From NCBI GenBank assembly GCA_033961575.1, contig CM066728.1, forward strand, positions 96,300,852 through 96,364,851: a stretch of DNA of 64,000 bases. Direction: 5' to 3'. The position numbers were made by a program, and so were the translations under genes. This DNA is from Aselliscus stoliczkanus (lineage: Eukaryota; Chordata; Mammalia; Chiroptera; Hipposideridae). The notes beneath the pieces are model-generated. The model saw nothing but the letters and a program-made list of their open reading frames with translations, did not search any database and was not told the origin of the DNA. Position 1 is the stretch's first letter, and each line of letters opens with the position of its first letter. Below, in pieces: positions 47,834 through 60,284 of this stretch.

Positions 47834-50800
47834 TTCTAATCTTTATATTTTACCCCATTAAGTGCCAACTGGATAATTTGTGGGACCCAGTCCAAAAAGA
47901 AAATATTGGACTTCTTGGTCCAAAAAGCAGGAAAACAGTTTCTTTAAAGGTACTAAATAATACAACTTTTCTTTCTTCCACATTTCTTTTGATATGCTTA
48001 TTATGGTGTTTTTGTTTGTTTGTTTGTTTGTTTTGTTTTGTTTGTTTTTTCCATAATGCTGTGCTACATAAAGAAAAATTTAAATTTAAAATTATTAGCA
48101 TGGCCTTTACTTTTCTACCTTACATTGTGCAATGCCAGTTTTATATACAGATACTTCATATATTGTGGCTCATACATGCATATGCATTTCAACCATAATG
48201 GAAAAAATAGAAATACTGCACAAACGTAACTCAACTATTATTATTGTACCTCTTGACAATGCATATACTACTCAAATTCTCTACCTTTGGCTAACTGATG
48301 GGCATGGATGGACTGAAATGAGAAGAAACTATGGATTGTCCTATTTTTTCCTCTACTTCTATATGATGATTTTCAACATAAGTGGTTAGTCAGTACAAAA
48401 AAGTTCATATGGAAACAGCAGCCTCTTGAGGCCATCATTGGCCTTGCTTATTCAGTCATAGCTATTGATGAAATAAATGAGCACAGAAATCCCTATTCCC
48501 CATGCATGCTTTTTCAGCAAGACACAGGTGAATACAACGTAAGAAACCATAACAGGTTTATCTTGTGTTCATTTTGACTCTCACTGAAATACCGTGTATT
48601 TTGGATTCATCAGGATCCTGTGCTCATTGGGTATGTAAATGGAGCATCAAGGAACTGAGGCAGGGATAGTGGGTGTATCTTCTCTGCTCACATGCATGTT
48701 TTACAGTTACATCATACTGTACTTGTAAAACATAATTTCAAAGATAAAAGTATTAAGGATTTCAAGATGGTGATAGCAGATGATTAAACCAAATACAGTG
48801 AACCAATAAACGTAGAGTTTTGTACAACTGCACATTACACACCCATAAAACTGACCTTGCTACATGTATGATATATATGTTCATGTTTTGCAAGCCAATA
48901 TACTGTCAAAAAGAGAAAACAAACATTTAAGTGCTTCATCCCTCCATTTTTAAATTATAAATGTGTTATACTGTAGTTATGTTTCTTCATTTAAACATTT
49001 TCCATTGTATGCATTTCACACTGATTTTTTCTCATTTCAACATCACTCCTTAAACACAATCTTTTACAGACTCAAGTAGTTGCAATTATTATTAGTTACA
49101 ACTACAGACATTTTAAACTATTGAATAATGAAAGTCACTCAAGCTATCCTTTGCAACATCTATGTTTTCTAACAGCAACAGTGTTACTAGATCCAACCTG
49201 ATATTTTCTTTGCAACCTGGGGATATGGGATATCTGTGACATTCAAGCTGTCCTTTTAGGGAACAGTGCTGTAAGAGACATAATGAAAATAGAGGGGATG
49301 AAAATGAGAGTGAGTAGTAAGCATGAGCACTCGGATACTGTTCAGTCATACATAATAGGGAAAAATTGAGGGAAAATGTTTTATAAAATATATGGCTTCA
49401 CATTGATTATTCCAATTTAAGATGTAAATGTTACTGCTGTTACTGCACCTAATTTTTCCCCAGATATTATGTTCTATCTGTCATCAAAACTTTCTATATA
49501 ATGGCGCTGAAAGAAATACGTTTTCGAATTTCCTAGATGGGGTGGGTTATCTTTTCATTTTCTTCAGATTTAATGAAAAAAGTATATTTCTTATCTCTTC
49601 ATCTCTTTTAACCACAACCCCAAAGTGTAAAAGATCTAATCTTACATTTTAGTCATATATAATTTTATTTTTATGTAATATATTATCTTTAATTTTCAAA
49701 TGTTATTTATGATGTTTGGCTTCTGTTTTGATCTTGATTTGTAAATTAACTCTTTATATTTAAATAGTTATAATAACCCCATTCAGCAGAAAGTCAAAAT
49801 GAGAAAGAAAAATTGTATCATGTTGATACATGATACATGTTGATTTTGACATGTTTAGACAACATGTTGATACATGTTGACTGTAAACCAAACTCTTAAA
49901 ATTCTGTGGGTCTAAGAAGGAATTAGTCTTTTGATTAGCATACAAAGATAGAGCAGTATCACTTTCTGAATACTGAGATAATGACAAGTGTAACTCAGGG
50001 TTTAAAAGTATAGAAAGTATCTAGGCTCATTTGTCATTTTTCACTTTCTTGAGAGAGATCTTAAGGCATTGCTGCATCTCTTACTCTTACAGAGATATAG
50101 AATTTTCTGGTCAGCAACTTCAAGACTATTATTTACTTAGGAGTGGTTCATATTATCTTATGGCAACTGTGATGGGGAAGTCAGCCAAAAACAGGGAAAT
50201 AAAAAGGAAAGAGGCAATTATGCAAAGAACTGAAGTAACTATATATGCTTGTGACAAGAGGGGGGAAAAAAAATGACTGGATGTTTTTCTCACATAGAGA
50301 CAACATTATGAGTCCAAGGGAAGAGGCAGTAATATATTCTTATATACTGTGTGTGCATGTGTGTATGTGTGTGTGTGTGTGTGTGTTGTGTGTGTGCGTG
50401 CGCGCTCGCACGCCATAAAGAGGAAATAATGTGATGCTAGGAAATGAGAGAGTGGCAATTTATAGGGAGTCAGCTTTGGATGTTTTAAGATAGCCTCTTT
50501 AAATTGGGATACAACTTCAAAAATAAGCTTTGCATACCAATTGTATATCAGAGAAGGGAAGATTTTATGCTTCAGTAACATCATAATCTTGGGATAATAT
50601 TTTTCCATATTCCCACATTTACATAAATGGAGAGATCACTTTCTCTGGTGAACTGTGATCTGGATACATAGGTGAGGTTGGCATGCTAATTATCCTCATT
50701 GGTAAGCATTTTTTTCCCCTTAATCTTGATCATTTAAAGGCATGTTTCCCTTCTACAATTGTAAGTGATTTGTGGGGAAATGTTTATAGACTCTATGGAT

Positions 50801-50879
50801 ATGTGATTCCCCAATATGGTAAAAAGTACAGCTTCCAAAGATTGACTCCACAGCACCTCTGGTCTCACATGATCCTTGA
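47834..50879. other. Long unique AT-rich stretch
   Basis: It contains a (GTTT)n run at about 48009-48050, a (TG)n repeat at 50349-50400 and a cluster of imperfect CATGTTGATA repeats at 49816-49882. No gene or retroelement is recognised otherwise. Confidence 0.4.
50349..50400 (+). repeat. (TG)n microsatellite
   Basis: About 52 bp of TG/GC-interrupted dinucleotide repeat. Confidence 0.92.
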
Positions 50880-51140
50880 CAATGTATTCTGGCCACTCTC
50901 TCATCAAAAAGTGGAATCTAATTAACTTGCCCTGAATATATTTTGACTTGTGGCTGCCTTAAGTAGTAGACTATGCTGGTGGCGACACTGTGAGACTTCC
51001 AAACCTGCTTCATAAAATATGACATAGGTTTTCCTTAGTTTGCTGGAACGTGCTCACTTCAAGCACTGATTCACAATTTCAGAAGTCTCATTTGCTACAG
51101 CCACCGTGTTCTGAGGAATACAAGCGATACTGAGAGATGA
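50880..51140 (+). repeat. Possible MaLR LTR relic
   Basis: CTCATCAAAAAGTGGAATCT, TTTTGACTTGTGGCTGCC and GGTGGCGACACTGTGAGACT follow the order of an MLT1-like LTR. Highly diverged. Confidence 0.45.
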
Positions 51141-51179
51141 CCTGGGTGCGCTTGCTTCTAGGAAAGTCTAATAGGTATG

Positions 51180-51275
51180 TGACCGCACCTCACTGTGGTG
51201 TTATTTTCATGTCTCTAACGTTTAATGGTGTTGATTGTCTTTCCTTATGCTTATTTATCATCTGTACAACTTTTT
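51180..51275 (-). mobile_element. Old L1 ORF2 scrap
   Basis: CACCTCACTGTGGTGTTATT followed by TTTCATGTCTCTAACG is the complement of a conserved piece near the end of L1 ORF2 (compare L1-A 7815-7870). Confidence 0.55.
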
Positions 51276-51289
51276 TTTTGCCCCTCCAG

Positions 51290-52660
51290 TACTTAAAGAT
51301 GGCCCTCCACTGACTCCTGTCTTGCATTGCTTTTGAAATCTGCTGCTAATCTCATGTTTGTTTGTTTTTCCTTTTTATGTAATGTGTCCTATTTCTCTCA
51401 TTCCCTCCCTCCCTTTTTTTCCTTTTCTCTTTAACAGTATTTTCAAGTAATTTGATTATGATATGCCTTGTGGCATATTTCTTGTTCTTTGGGTTCTTCA
51501 TGCTTCTTTGATATGTGTGTTTTTGTCCATTTCTTCCAGAAGTGTATTTTTCTTATTACTCTTTATGATTCTAATGACACAGTTTAGTCTGCTTGAAATT
51601 GTTCTATACTTCATGACTATGTCCTTTTTTCAGTCTTTTATCCTTTCTGGGCTTGATTCTTGATAGTTTTTATTGCTATGTAATCCAGTTCATTAACATC
51701 CACTCTTTTTTTATTGTAAACTATAGTTTTCAAGTGTAAGTTCATTTTTTTTAAATCTTCCAAGTTTTCATTTTTTTTATTTTTTTTTCCTTTGTTTATT
51801 TTTTTGAGGGCAGTGTCACTGGCCCTCATATGTGGGATCCGAACCAGGGCCGCTAGCATCCCAAGCCAGCTCTTAACCACCGTGCCACTTGGCCGGCCCT
51901 AAATCTTCCAAGTTTTCAAACATGTTCATCTGTATTCTGACTTTCTGAAAATAGGAAATTTCAATTATAATAACTTTCATTGTCTTTTTTATTAATTATG
52001 GGATTCATGTCACTTTTACATGTTTCAAGAGCTTAATTAATGTTTCTCTCCTTTTCACATGCCTAGTGATTTTTAATTGAATATCTGACATTGTACACTT
52101 TATCTTGTTGATATTTTTGTATTCTTATAAAAGCAAAACACACAAACCCTAGGTATTTTCTGGGACAAAATTACTTGAAAGTAGTTTGCTATTTTTATTT
52201 CTTGCTTAGTTAGCTGGGGTGAGAGCAGTGTTTATTTTAGAGTTGATTCTGTCCTACTATTGAGCAAAATTCTTACGACTCTTCTACTCAAAGATCCAGT
52301 GATTTATAGTTTTTTCATTTTTGTAGTTGGAAGCAAACTCTTCCTGGCCCTGAGATGCAATGGGATTGTTCTCTTTGCTCCTTCTGGGGGGCTCTTTCTC
52401 ATCCTTGGACAGTCCTTATATCCATGCACTGATAACAGATGAAAACTTAACTGAGGGGCCTTTCTTCATATCTCTGGATTCTCTCTCTGTTCAACTCCCT
52501 CATCTTCATCATCCCTGGCTACTTTGACCTCCACAGACTCCCAGCTCTGTTTCCTCATCCCAGAAACACAGACTGGCTCCGTCTAGGTTTCCCTTCTCTG
52601 CATATGACTTAGCAACTTTCCACAAGCCTCTTCCTTCTTTCAATAGCAAGAAGAGCAAAT
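51290..52660 (-). mobile_element. HAL1/L1M ORF1-region relic, interrupted by a SINE
   Basis: The T-rich strand carries phrases typical of the reverse complement of HAL1 or old L1 ORF1: AGTAATTTGATTATGATATG, GCATATTTCTTGTTCTTTGG and CAGTGATTTATAGTTTTTTC. There is no usable frame. The SINE at 51771-51899 splits it. Confidence 0.55.
51771..51899 (-). mobile_element. Short tRNA-derived SINE inside the HAL1/L1 relic
   Basis: The minus-strand copy has a perfect 19-bp duplication, TAAATCTTCCAAGTTTTCA, at 51752-51770 and 51900-51918. Confidence 0.95.
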
Positions 52661-52860
52661 CATTTTCTTTATTTACCTTTTTCTATAATTACCTAATTGT
52701 TTTATTCAAAAGTTACTGTAGGCTTAATTTGTTGATATTTTATGGTTTATGTTTTATCATAAATTTTATCCAATTATGTGTAAAAAATTAAGGAAATTTT
52801 TTTGCTAGCTATCAACCTCAGAAAAGATATCTTCTCTAATTACAAAAAAAGATATATACT

Positions 52861-52953
52861 AGCCAGTGGCCCCTGTTCGGGTCCCACATATGAGGGCCAG
52901 TGACACTGCCCTCAAAAAAAATACAAACAACAACAACAACAACAACAAAAAGA
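52861..52953 (+). mobile_element. 5'-truncated short SINE
   Basis: Only the part from AGCCAGTGGCCCC to CACTGCCCTC and an (AAC)n tail is present. The 11-bp duplication AGATATATACT lies at 52850-52860 and 52954-52964. Confidence 0.88.
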
Positions 52954-52964
52954 AGATATATACT

Positions 52965-53838
52965 ATTTAACAATACCTTATTGATTTGCTAAAAAAAAGT
53001 ATACACTTAAATGCAAATATATGCATAATATATACAAGTACATATACATGTGCATATATATCTATAACTATAAATAAATGAAATATTTATTTTACCTTAT
53101 ATTTTAAATCTTTCTTTACCACTAACACTTCTGAATATCATAGCTAATTTATTACTTTATGTACAAAATAGTATTCCATTTAAAATATATTAAGATATAT
53201 AAAGCTTCCATTTTGAGAAACAATTAGGTTGTCTCCATCTTTTTACCAGGAAAAAATGCTGCTTTGAAAATTCCATGTAGATTTGTTTAAGTATTTTTAT
53301 AGAACACATTTATAAAAATAGGATTAGTAGATCAAAGTCTATATACTTTTTAAATGCAATACAGTGCTCAGTAATTTGGTTCACTTGATTTGCCCTAAAT
53401 TTAAGGATGTCAGTTTCTCCCAAACAGTGTGTGTATTCTCTATTGCAAGGTAAGCCATATATTTTATGATATCAGTCTTTCAACATGGCCTCAAAAAAAA
53501 AAAAAAAAAAAGGAAAAAGAAAAAGCTATCACAGAGGTTAAACAGGATTCTTCCTCATTTGGTATTTCAGCCGAGGAAATATAGTTGAAATGAACATAGT
53601 TGCCTTATATATCCAGTTTCAATATGAGTAACAGAACTGTTTATGTGGTATCTCCAAAGTGGTTTTACCACCATTAAGTCATTACCAAAATTGATAAAGG
53701 ATAGTTGAGAAATCAATAATAAACACAGTGGAAAGTGTTTATAAGATCCCTGTCATATCAAGGCTCTGTGCTGATGGTGAAATGCGCTTCCCCTAGCTGA
53801 AAGCGCCATGAAGATGGCATCATGTGACTCTGGAGACA
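52965..53838. other. Unique AT-rich DNA with a poly(A) run
   Basis: An A-run of about 20 bases occurs near 53493-53511. No other repeat or gene is recognised. Confidence 0.4.
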
Positions 53839-53840
53839 TA

Positions 53841-54397
53841 CGACGTCAGACAATTAAATTCATGAACTCATCCTAGAAAAAGTGCTGCATACCTCACTGC
53901 TGAACATCTCTATGGTCACCTTCGAAGTACTCCCTCTGGGAAGCTGTGCACCAACACCAGCATCTAGTATACCCTTCAAAGCAGTTTTGGAACTCTTTTC
54001 CTGGAATGGGCATCAGAGCTGTTGTAATATTACCCTTGATGTCCTGAATATCATCAAAATATCTTCCTTTCAATATTTCCTTTATCTGCAGGTACAGAAA
54101 GAAGTCACTGGGGCTAGATCTGATGAGTAGGGAGGGTGTTCAAATACAGTTATTTGTTTACTGGCTAAAAATTCCCTCACAGACAGTGCCCTGTGAGCTG
54201 GTGCATTGTCGTGATGCAAGAGCCATGAATTGGCAAAAAGTTCATGTCATCTAACTTTTTCACTCAACTTTTTCAGCTTTTCCAAATAGTAAAGTTGGTT
54301 AACTGGTTGTCTAGTTGGTACAAATTCATAATGAATAATCCCTCTGATATTAACAACATCATTGCAAAAAATTCACAAACCTAATTGCCAGACCTCA
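53841..54397 (-). mobile_element. Internally deleted mariner transposon with a transposase C-terminal remnant
   Basis: A 557-bp element flanked by TA (53839-53840, 54398-54399) has imperfect terminal inverted repeats of about 28 bp (left CGACGTCAGACAATTAAATT; right end reads inward CCTAATTGCCAGACCTCA). On the minus strand the middle encodes the second half of a mariner transposase: LHHDNAPAHRALSVREFLA, then HPPYSSDLAP, and in a shifted frame SDFFLY, which should hold the last catalytic aspartate of DD34D. A one-base loss and stops disable it. The N-terminal half is deleted. Confidence 0.78.
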
Positions 54398-54399
54398 TA

Positions 54400-55960
54400 T
54401 TCTCGGAACCCTTACAACTGACAGGTTCCAAAGATGAGTGGCTGACTAAAGCTTACATACAGCACAAGTAAAAGAGAGAAAGCTGGGTTTGGCCTTCTCT
54501 TTTCATGGTTTTCAGCACATGGATGCTTGAGTTTTCCTAATTCCTAAGTAAACCTTTGGAAATTCATTACAACTGTGTAATCTTTAAAGTTACCTAGCCA
54601 CCCTGGCTTGCCTGGAGGTGCAAGATGACTGCTCAGAGAAAGTGTCTGTAGGAGAAAGTGCTAGAAATAGGGATAGACGCATACTGGTAATGAGAATGGC
54701 AATGCTATGTGAAGCATGTCTTGCTTGAGTGTTTGCCAGTAAGTGATCCCAAGGACTTGAAGCAACTGAAAGACTGAAAAACCTTCACAGTTGTTAGAAA
54801 CAGACTTAGACTTTCTGAAGCCAGATTTAAATAAATAAACTACCCATTTTTCTCTTCTTTTCTTCTAGAATTCCTTTCTCCCGGCCTGAAACAAGGGAGA
54901 TTATAAAACCAACTACTGAGTTTAGGAGAGCGTGGGATTGCAGAGAAAACAAATTAACTCTAACCCCTTCCTTCTCCACTATAGGCTTTTCATTGAAAGT
55001 GAGAATTGAGGGGTTTTTGAATGACAATGAAATATTTGAAAAAATAATACAACTAAGTTTTCTTTATAGTATTCTTAATTAATATATGCTCTTAAATGTA
55101 ATTAATATATTATTATGGGGAATGTAATTTTGCTGTTACACTATAAAAATTTAAAAAGCATTTACAGTATGCTTAGGTCTCTTCTAAGTACTTTACATGT
55201 TGATGTGACAATGAAGAACACGTGGCGCCAGGTGCCATTTTCCTTTCCCTGTCAGGCCACATCCAACGATGTTTGTTTTTTGTGTGGCATAAAGGCCTGG
55301 ACATATCAGCTCAACTGGAGGAATTTTTGAAGGGCTATTCTTGCTCCAGATTTCCCCCAAATGATCTTTGAAATTGTTGTCAGGCCTGTATTGCAGCTGG
55401 ACAACTCCCTGGGCCCATTTTTGCTTCCTTCTTCTTCCTTGTTGTGGTGTTAATCCTAAGAATACTTAAAACATCATGACAGCTCAGTTCTGTCCCAGAG
55501 TCTGTCACCAGAAGCACCCAATCACAACATGTACACTATTTGTTTAATAGTAAAACAACTTTCCTGGGGGAACTATTAAGTTTCCTATTTTAAGGTAAGG
55601 AAATAGAGAAATGCATATATATCCAAACAAATAAGTAGACATATATAGTGAATACATAGTAAACATCTAAAATGAATGCTTATAAAATACTTAAAGACTC
55701 TTATTTTAACAAATTTTTACAAAGTATTCAAATGAGCAGAACTATGAAGAAAAATAGTACACTTAGACATAATTTTTTGATCAAATCAACAGGATACCTA
55801 AGAGATAAGCATCATTGTTTTGCCAGATAATAACACTTTTTATTTTCCTATCTGATCCTTTTTCACAAAACAAACATCTATCTATCGTGTATAAACATCA
55901 AGTCTTGACCATTTTCCAGACTTTAGATGATCTGCCTTTTGATTTTGTAGGTTTTCATAG
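54400..55960. other. Mostly unique DNA; possible old interspersed repeat at 55200-55530
   Basis: The 55200-55530 part is less AT-rich and has the feel of an old repeat (GGCCTGTATTGCAGCTGG; GTGTTAATCCTAAGAATACT), but the family could not be named. Confidence 0.3.
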
Positions 55961-55964
55961 GGAG

Positions 55965-56275
55965 TAAAAAGCATACAATGGAGAAAAGACAGCCTCTTCA
56001 ATAAATGGTGCTGGGAGAACTGGAAAGCCACATGCAAAATAATGAAACTAGACTGTTATCTGTTACCATGTACCAAGATTAACTCAAAATGGATCAAAGT
56101 CCTAACCATAAGACCCAAAACAATAACTTGCATAGAAGACAGAATAGATACTAAACTTATGGACCTTGGGTTCAGAGAGGATTTTATGAATTTGACCTGA
56201 AAGACAAGAGATGTAGAGCAAAAATAAATGAATGGGACTATAGCAAACTCAAAAACTTCTGAACAGCATAGGACA
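55965..56275 (+). mobile_element. Old L1 ORF2 C-terminal fragment
   Basis: TTCAATAAATGGTGCTGGGA, ACTCAAAATGGATCAAAG and AATGGGACTATAGCAAACTC follow the same order as L1-B 33700-33960 but with heavy divergence. Confidence 0.75.
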
Positions 56276-56279
56276 GACT

Positions 56280-57207
56280 CTTACTTTTCAACTTTTAAAT
56301 ACTTTCCCTCGTTCAGATCCTACTTTCCTTAATCTAAATGCCGTCAAGTAGTTTTAAATCTTTACATTATTCAAGATAAGTTAGAGTGACCAGGAAATTT
56401 GGAAACCACAGTGATTTAATGCCACAAAGAATCATTTGTTGACCTAGAAAAGTCTGCTATGGTCTGGTGGCTCGTTAGAGACTCATGGAACCAGGTCACT
56501 TCCATTGCATGACACCATCATCTCACAATGTGACTTTCAATTCATGTTAGCAAGGAGAGAGAAAGAAAAATACCAGTCAGCCCAGAAATCATGTATAACA
56601 TTTCTGTTCAAATTTATTTAGGAACAAGTAGGCTCTTCCTAAGTGCCAGAGGAGTAGGAAATATAACTTACTGTGCTTCCTGAAGGGAGAAGCACAGCAG
56701 GCATTGATGAGCATAGGTAATGTATTTGTAATCCTCAACCCAGACCAACCTTATGACTACAATGGTCATCTACCATGCCTCCCAATAGAGTCCACCCACC
56801 GCCTTCCAGCAAGTAAAAAGCAAGGATATGATTACATCACTCCAAATTCTCCAAATCTCACTAAAGAAAATACCATTGTGGTAATATGGATCTAGAACAC
56901 TCACTTTTATGACCTATTTTCTTTTCTTATCCATTGTTATCCTCCCCCCCTCCCTTCGTGGGGTCCAAGAATTGTTACCTCATGTTCAAATAGTTGAAAA
57001 GAATTAGCTTTTGTTAAAGTGTCACTGGTCTTTGATTAGACCTTGTGAAACATTTTTCCATGTTGAATATCTTTGAATAAGCTTTGGAAACTTTCACGGT
57101 GTTATAGAACTAAATAGTATTTTGACTATAATGAGCTCTCAATAGCTATTTGCTTAAAGATTAAATATTACATTGTGTCTAGAAATTTGAGTTGAAAGTA
57201 TAGGACA
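56280..57207. other. Unique DNA; possible old repeat at 56440-56760
   Basis: The part at 56440-56760 has an ordered but worn pattern of an ancient LTR or transposon. A 63-codon open stretch at 56704-56895 has no known domain and is not called. Confidence 0.3.
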
Positions 57208-57209
57208 TA

Positions 57210-57288
57210 TTGGGTTGTTGGAAAAGTCATGACGTATTTTTTCTGTTTTTCATTGCAAAAATGAGTCATGACTTTTCCAGCAACCCGT
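57210..57288. mobile_element. Palindromic mariner MITE (79 bp)
   Basis: The element is almost a perfect inverted repeat: TTGGGTTGTTGGAAAAGTCA at the left and TGACTTTTCCAGCAACCCGT at the right (arms of about 28 bp), around a T-rich centre. TA dinucleotides flank it (57208-57209, 57289-57290). This is the structure of a non-autonomous mariner, like MADE1 in primates but of another subfamily. Confidence 0.85.
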
Positions 57289-57530
57289 TACATTCCCATT
57301 TCCAGAGACTGGGTAAGTTTTCCAATGATTTATAATTGGTATTGTGTATTTCAACAATAAAAATAGCTATGGTTTGGAAAACTAGATCCATTGATTATTA
57401 AATTTACAGAGCTGAAATATTGAATTCAACTTAATACTATAAACCTGAATCAATTTTATCCAAAATCCAAGGCACCAAGATTATAGGACTAAAGAAAAGC
57501 AATGAAAACATATGCTGTCAATAATAACTT

Positions 57531-57965
57531 TTTTTTTTTTCTTTTTAAAGATTTTATTGGGGAATTGGGGGAGGGGAACAGCATTGGGGAATTGGGAAAG
57601 GGGAACAGACAAGTTGCTGTCTTTTTATTCTTCAGTCTAGTTGCGGATGATGTTGCTTCACTGGCCCATGTTGGTATCGTCATTGCACTCTTCTCGGATG
57701 AGGCAGATAGGTCTCCGGCCTCTGGATGGTCACTCACAGCGGCTATTGGCAGCTCACGCTTGGCTGCCGTCCACTCACTGCAGCCTATGGCAGCCCACTA
57801 TAGCAGGGGCTGCAGCCTACACCGTCGCTGGGGCTCACAGCCCAGCTCCAGGTGGAGCTGTTGTTAGCTGTAGAGGGCAGTGTCACTGGCCTTCATATGT
57901 GGGATCCGAACCGGGGCTGCTGGCGTCCCAAATCAGCTCTTAATCAACGCACCACTTGGCCGGCC
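57531..57965 (-). mobile_element. Long-form tRNA-SINE, full length
   Basis: The minus-strand copy carries AAAGATTTTATTGGGGAATT (tail), the body and the head ending CACTTGGCCGGCC. The duplication CAATAATAACTT lies at 57519-57530 and 57966-57977. The near-terminal GGGGAACAGCATTGGGGAAT repeat marks the same long subfamily as 46062-46512. Confidence 0.93.
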
Positions 57966-57977
57966 CAATAATAACTT

Positions 57978-58883
57978 CTTAAAGATAAAATATTCCTTAC
58001 TAAAGCTGCAACATTACAGAGAAGTATTTATATTTACATGCTGATATTAATTATTTATTTTATACACCAAACCATTAGAAACATTAAAACAAACACTACA
58101 TTAAGTCTCAAATACTTGCTTGTTTCTTTGACCCACCCTCTATTTAGTCAATGTTTGATGGTTGAGTATCTAGGGTAAATATATTAAATGCATCTCAGAC
58201 ACAGATTGGAATGACTGATTTATAAGTTCACTTCTTAAACAGTTCAATTTTACAGTGTCAGCAAACCTTATGTCTAGCTTTATTGTAGGAGTGATGGAAC
58301 AAACTAAAAGTTGTCTTATGGGTCAGAGACTGCCTTGGGCACATATGTTACTTACCAGCAATTCTATTATTACTCAGCTATAGATCATCTTGATTTGGCA
58401 TAAAAACGAGACACTTCATCTTTTCTGCTTCTGTTCTCTCTGTAGAGAATTAAAAAAAACAGTTTCTATTTAATTGCCTCATAAAGAGGATATTTATGTC
58501 ATGCTATTAGCTCTAATCACCTACAAAAAAAACTTGGCCAACACTAATTACACGACTTCCTGTTTCCTATCTGTGTTTTCTAATTGTTCCTTGTGTTAAG
58601 GTATATTTGGGGTAGGGTGAGTAAGCAATAGAAACCTCTGATAAATAGTGATATCGGTTTAAAAATTCCCCAACAAACATACTTCCACAAGAAAAAGAAA
58701 GAGGATAGCCAGTGACATATAGTGATGTTACAGGAGCCAATTTTATTAAAGTTAAGTGGCCAGAAAAACAAAAACAGGCCACAGGTTAGATCTAGGTCCA
58801 GAGAAGAATGTGATGAGAAACAAAAATACGATTTCAAATTTTTGTTTTTTTTGTTTTTTATAAATAGCTTATCATTTTATTTT
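57978..58883. other. Unique AT-rich DNA
   Basis: No repeat family or gene is recognised. Confidence 0.45.
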
Positions 58884-59012
58884 TTGTTTGTTTGTTTGTT
58901 TGTTTGTTTGTTTTTTTGAGGGCAGTGTCACTGGCCCTCATATGTGGGACCAGAACCAGGGCCGTTGGCGTCCCAAGCCAGCTCTTAACCACCGCGCCAC
59001 TCGGCCGGTCCA
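58884..59012 (-). mobile_element. Short tRNA-derived SINE
   Basis: The minus-strand copy has a (TTTG)n tail, GAGGGCAGTGTCACTGGCCC and a complete head ending CACTCGGCCGGTCC. A likely duplication CAAATTTT(T)G lies near 58836 and 59011, which would place extra A-rich tail sequence within the insertion. Confidence 0.88.
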
Positions 59013-59029
59013 AATTTTGAGTTCTTTTT

Positions 59030-59200
59030 GTTTTTAATTAAAGTTTATTGAGGTGACAGTTGTTAGTAAAACTATGTAGGTTTCAAGTGTACAATTCTGT
59101 AATACATCACCTATATATCACATTGTGTGTTCACTACCTAGAGTCAGTTCTTCCATCATCGTGTATTTGATCTGTACAACTACCCTACTCCATCAGGAAT
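59030..59200 (-). mobile_element. L1 3'-end fragment
   Basis: AAAGTTTATTGAGGTGACAG, GTTTCAAGTGTACAATTCTG and ATCACATTGTGTGTTCACTA are the complement of an L1M 3' UTR. Confidence 0.65.
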
Positions 59201-60244
59201 ATTAAAGAAAAATATAAGCATATGCAGTTTGAATTTAATTCATAGGCATATATTATAGGAAGACATTGTTATTATGTTTGTGAGGCCAAAAAGTGCACAC
59301 TCTACACATATTTTGTTGAATAATGAATTATAAAGAACATTTTTAAATGGTAATGAACACTTCCTCAAAGAATCCAACATTTATATTTTTCCCTTGTATA
59401 ATATTGACATTCTATTATTAAAGAAACTCAGTACAAGGCTTGCAGTTCATTAAACTTTTACAGCACATATTTGCATCACTTTAGACTCCATTACCCCAGT
59501 AATATCTGGTTGAATCTATAAGTAGCTACAGGCTGTGGTTTCAAGGAGGTCTGGCATATACACTGTGGTATTACTATGGAAATGCACTCCCACTGGGAAA
59601 CAAAAATATCATAAAGAAGAATGCTAGTGAAAATCCAGGGAAACACCTAATGAAGTGGTTTTTCTGGCAGCAAAGGAAGACATAATACAGGATATCACAA
59701 TGAGATGAGACAGGGGCACTCACTACAAATGAGTTAATGAGGGAGGACAGAAAGGAAATATCTAAATTCCAATATCAGGCACCTGCCCACAAAGTTTTTT
59801 TCTATCTCATAGTATCTGACTGTAAATTAATACTTTAGCATCAACTGAATAAATAATTACTCAGTCTTTATTGATATACCTCACTACAAAGAAAAGCCAG
59901 AGTAAGTCCACTCAAATGGTAGCTTTTTAATTAGCTCCTAATATGTGTAAAAAGTCTGCAAAAGGCATGAAGGAAAGAAAATATTAACGTGATACATAAA
60001 AGATTGGGGTGGGGGAACACAAAATTTACAGTGGTAAAGATTTTGCCTAGATTTGTTATTGTAGCATGTGATAACATAACTTTTATTTGGAAGAATAAAA
60101 TTTACAGAAAGTTTATGAGAACAAGAATATTGCAAAAAATACACATAAGCTTTCACCCAGTTCATTACTATTTTACCCCTATATAGATGCACCTTTTCAT
60201 TTGCTCCCTCAATATATCTCTCTTTCTTTGCACAGACACAAACA

Positions 60245-60284
<40 letters not shown>

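Noticed and set aside
57210..57288. The 79-bp palindrome as a microRNA hairpin.
   Set aside because: TA flanks and mariner-like ends explain it as a MITE, although such hairpins can sometimes be processed.
59938..60279. An open frame with a long CV repeat.
   Set aside because: It is a translation of the (CA)n microsatellite.
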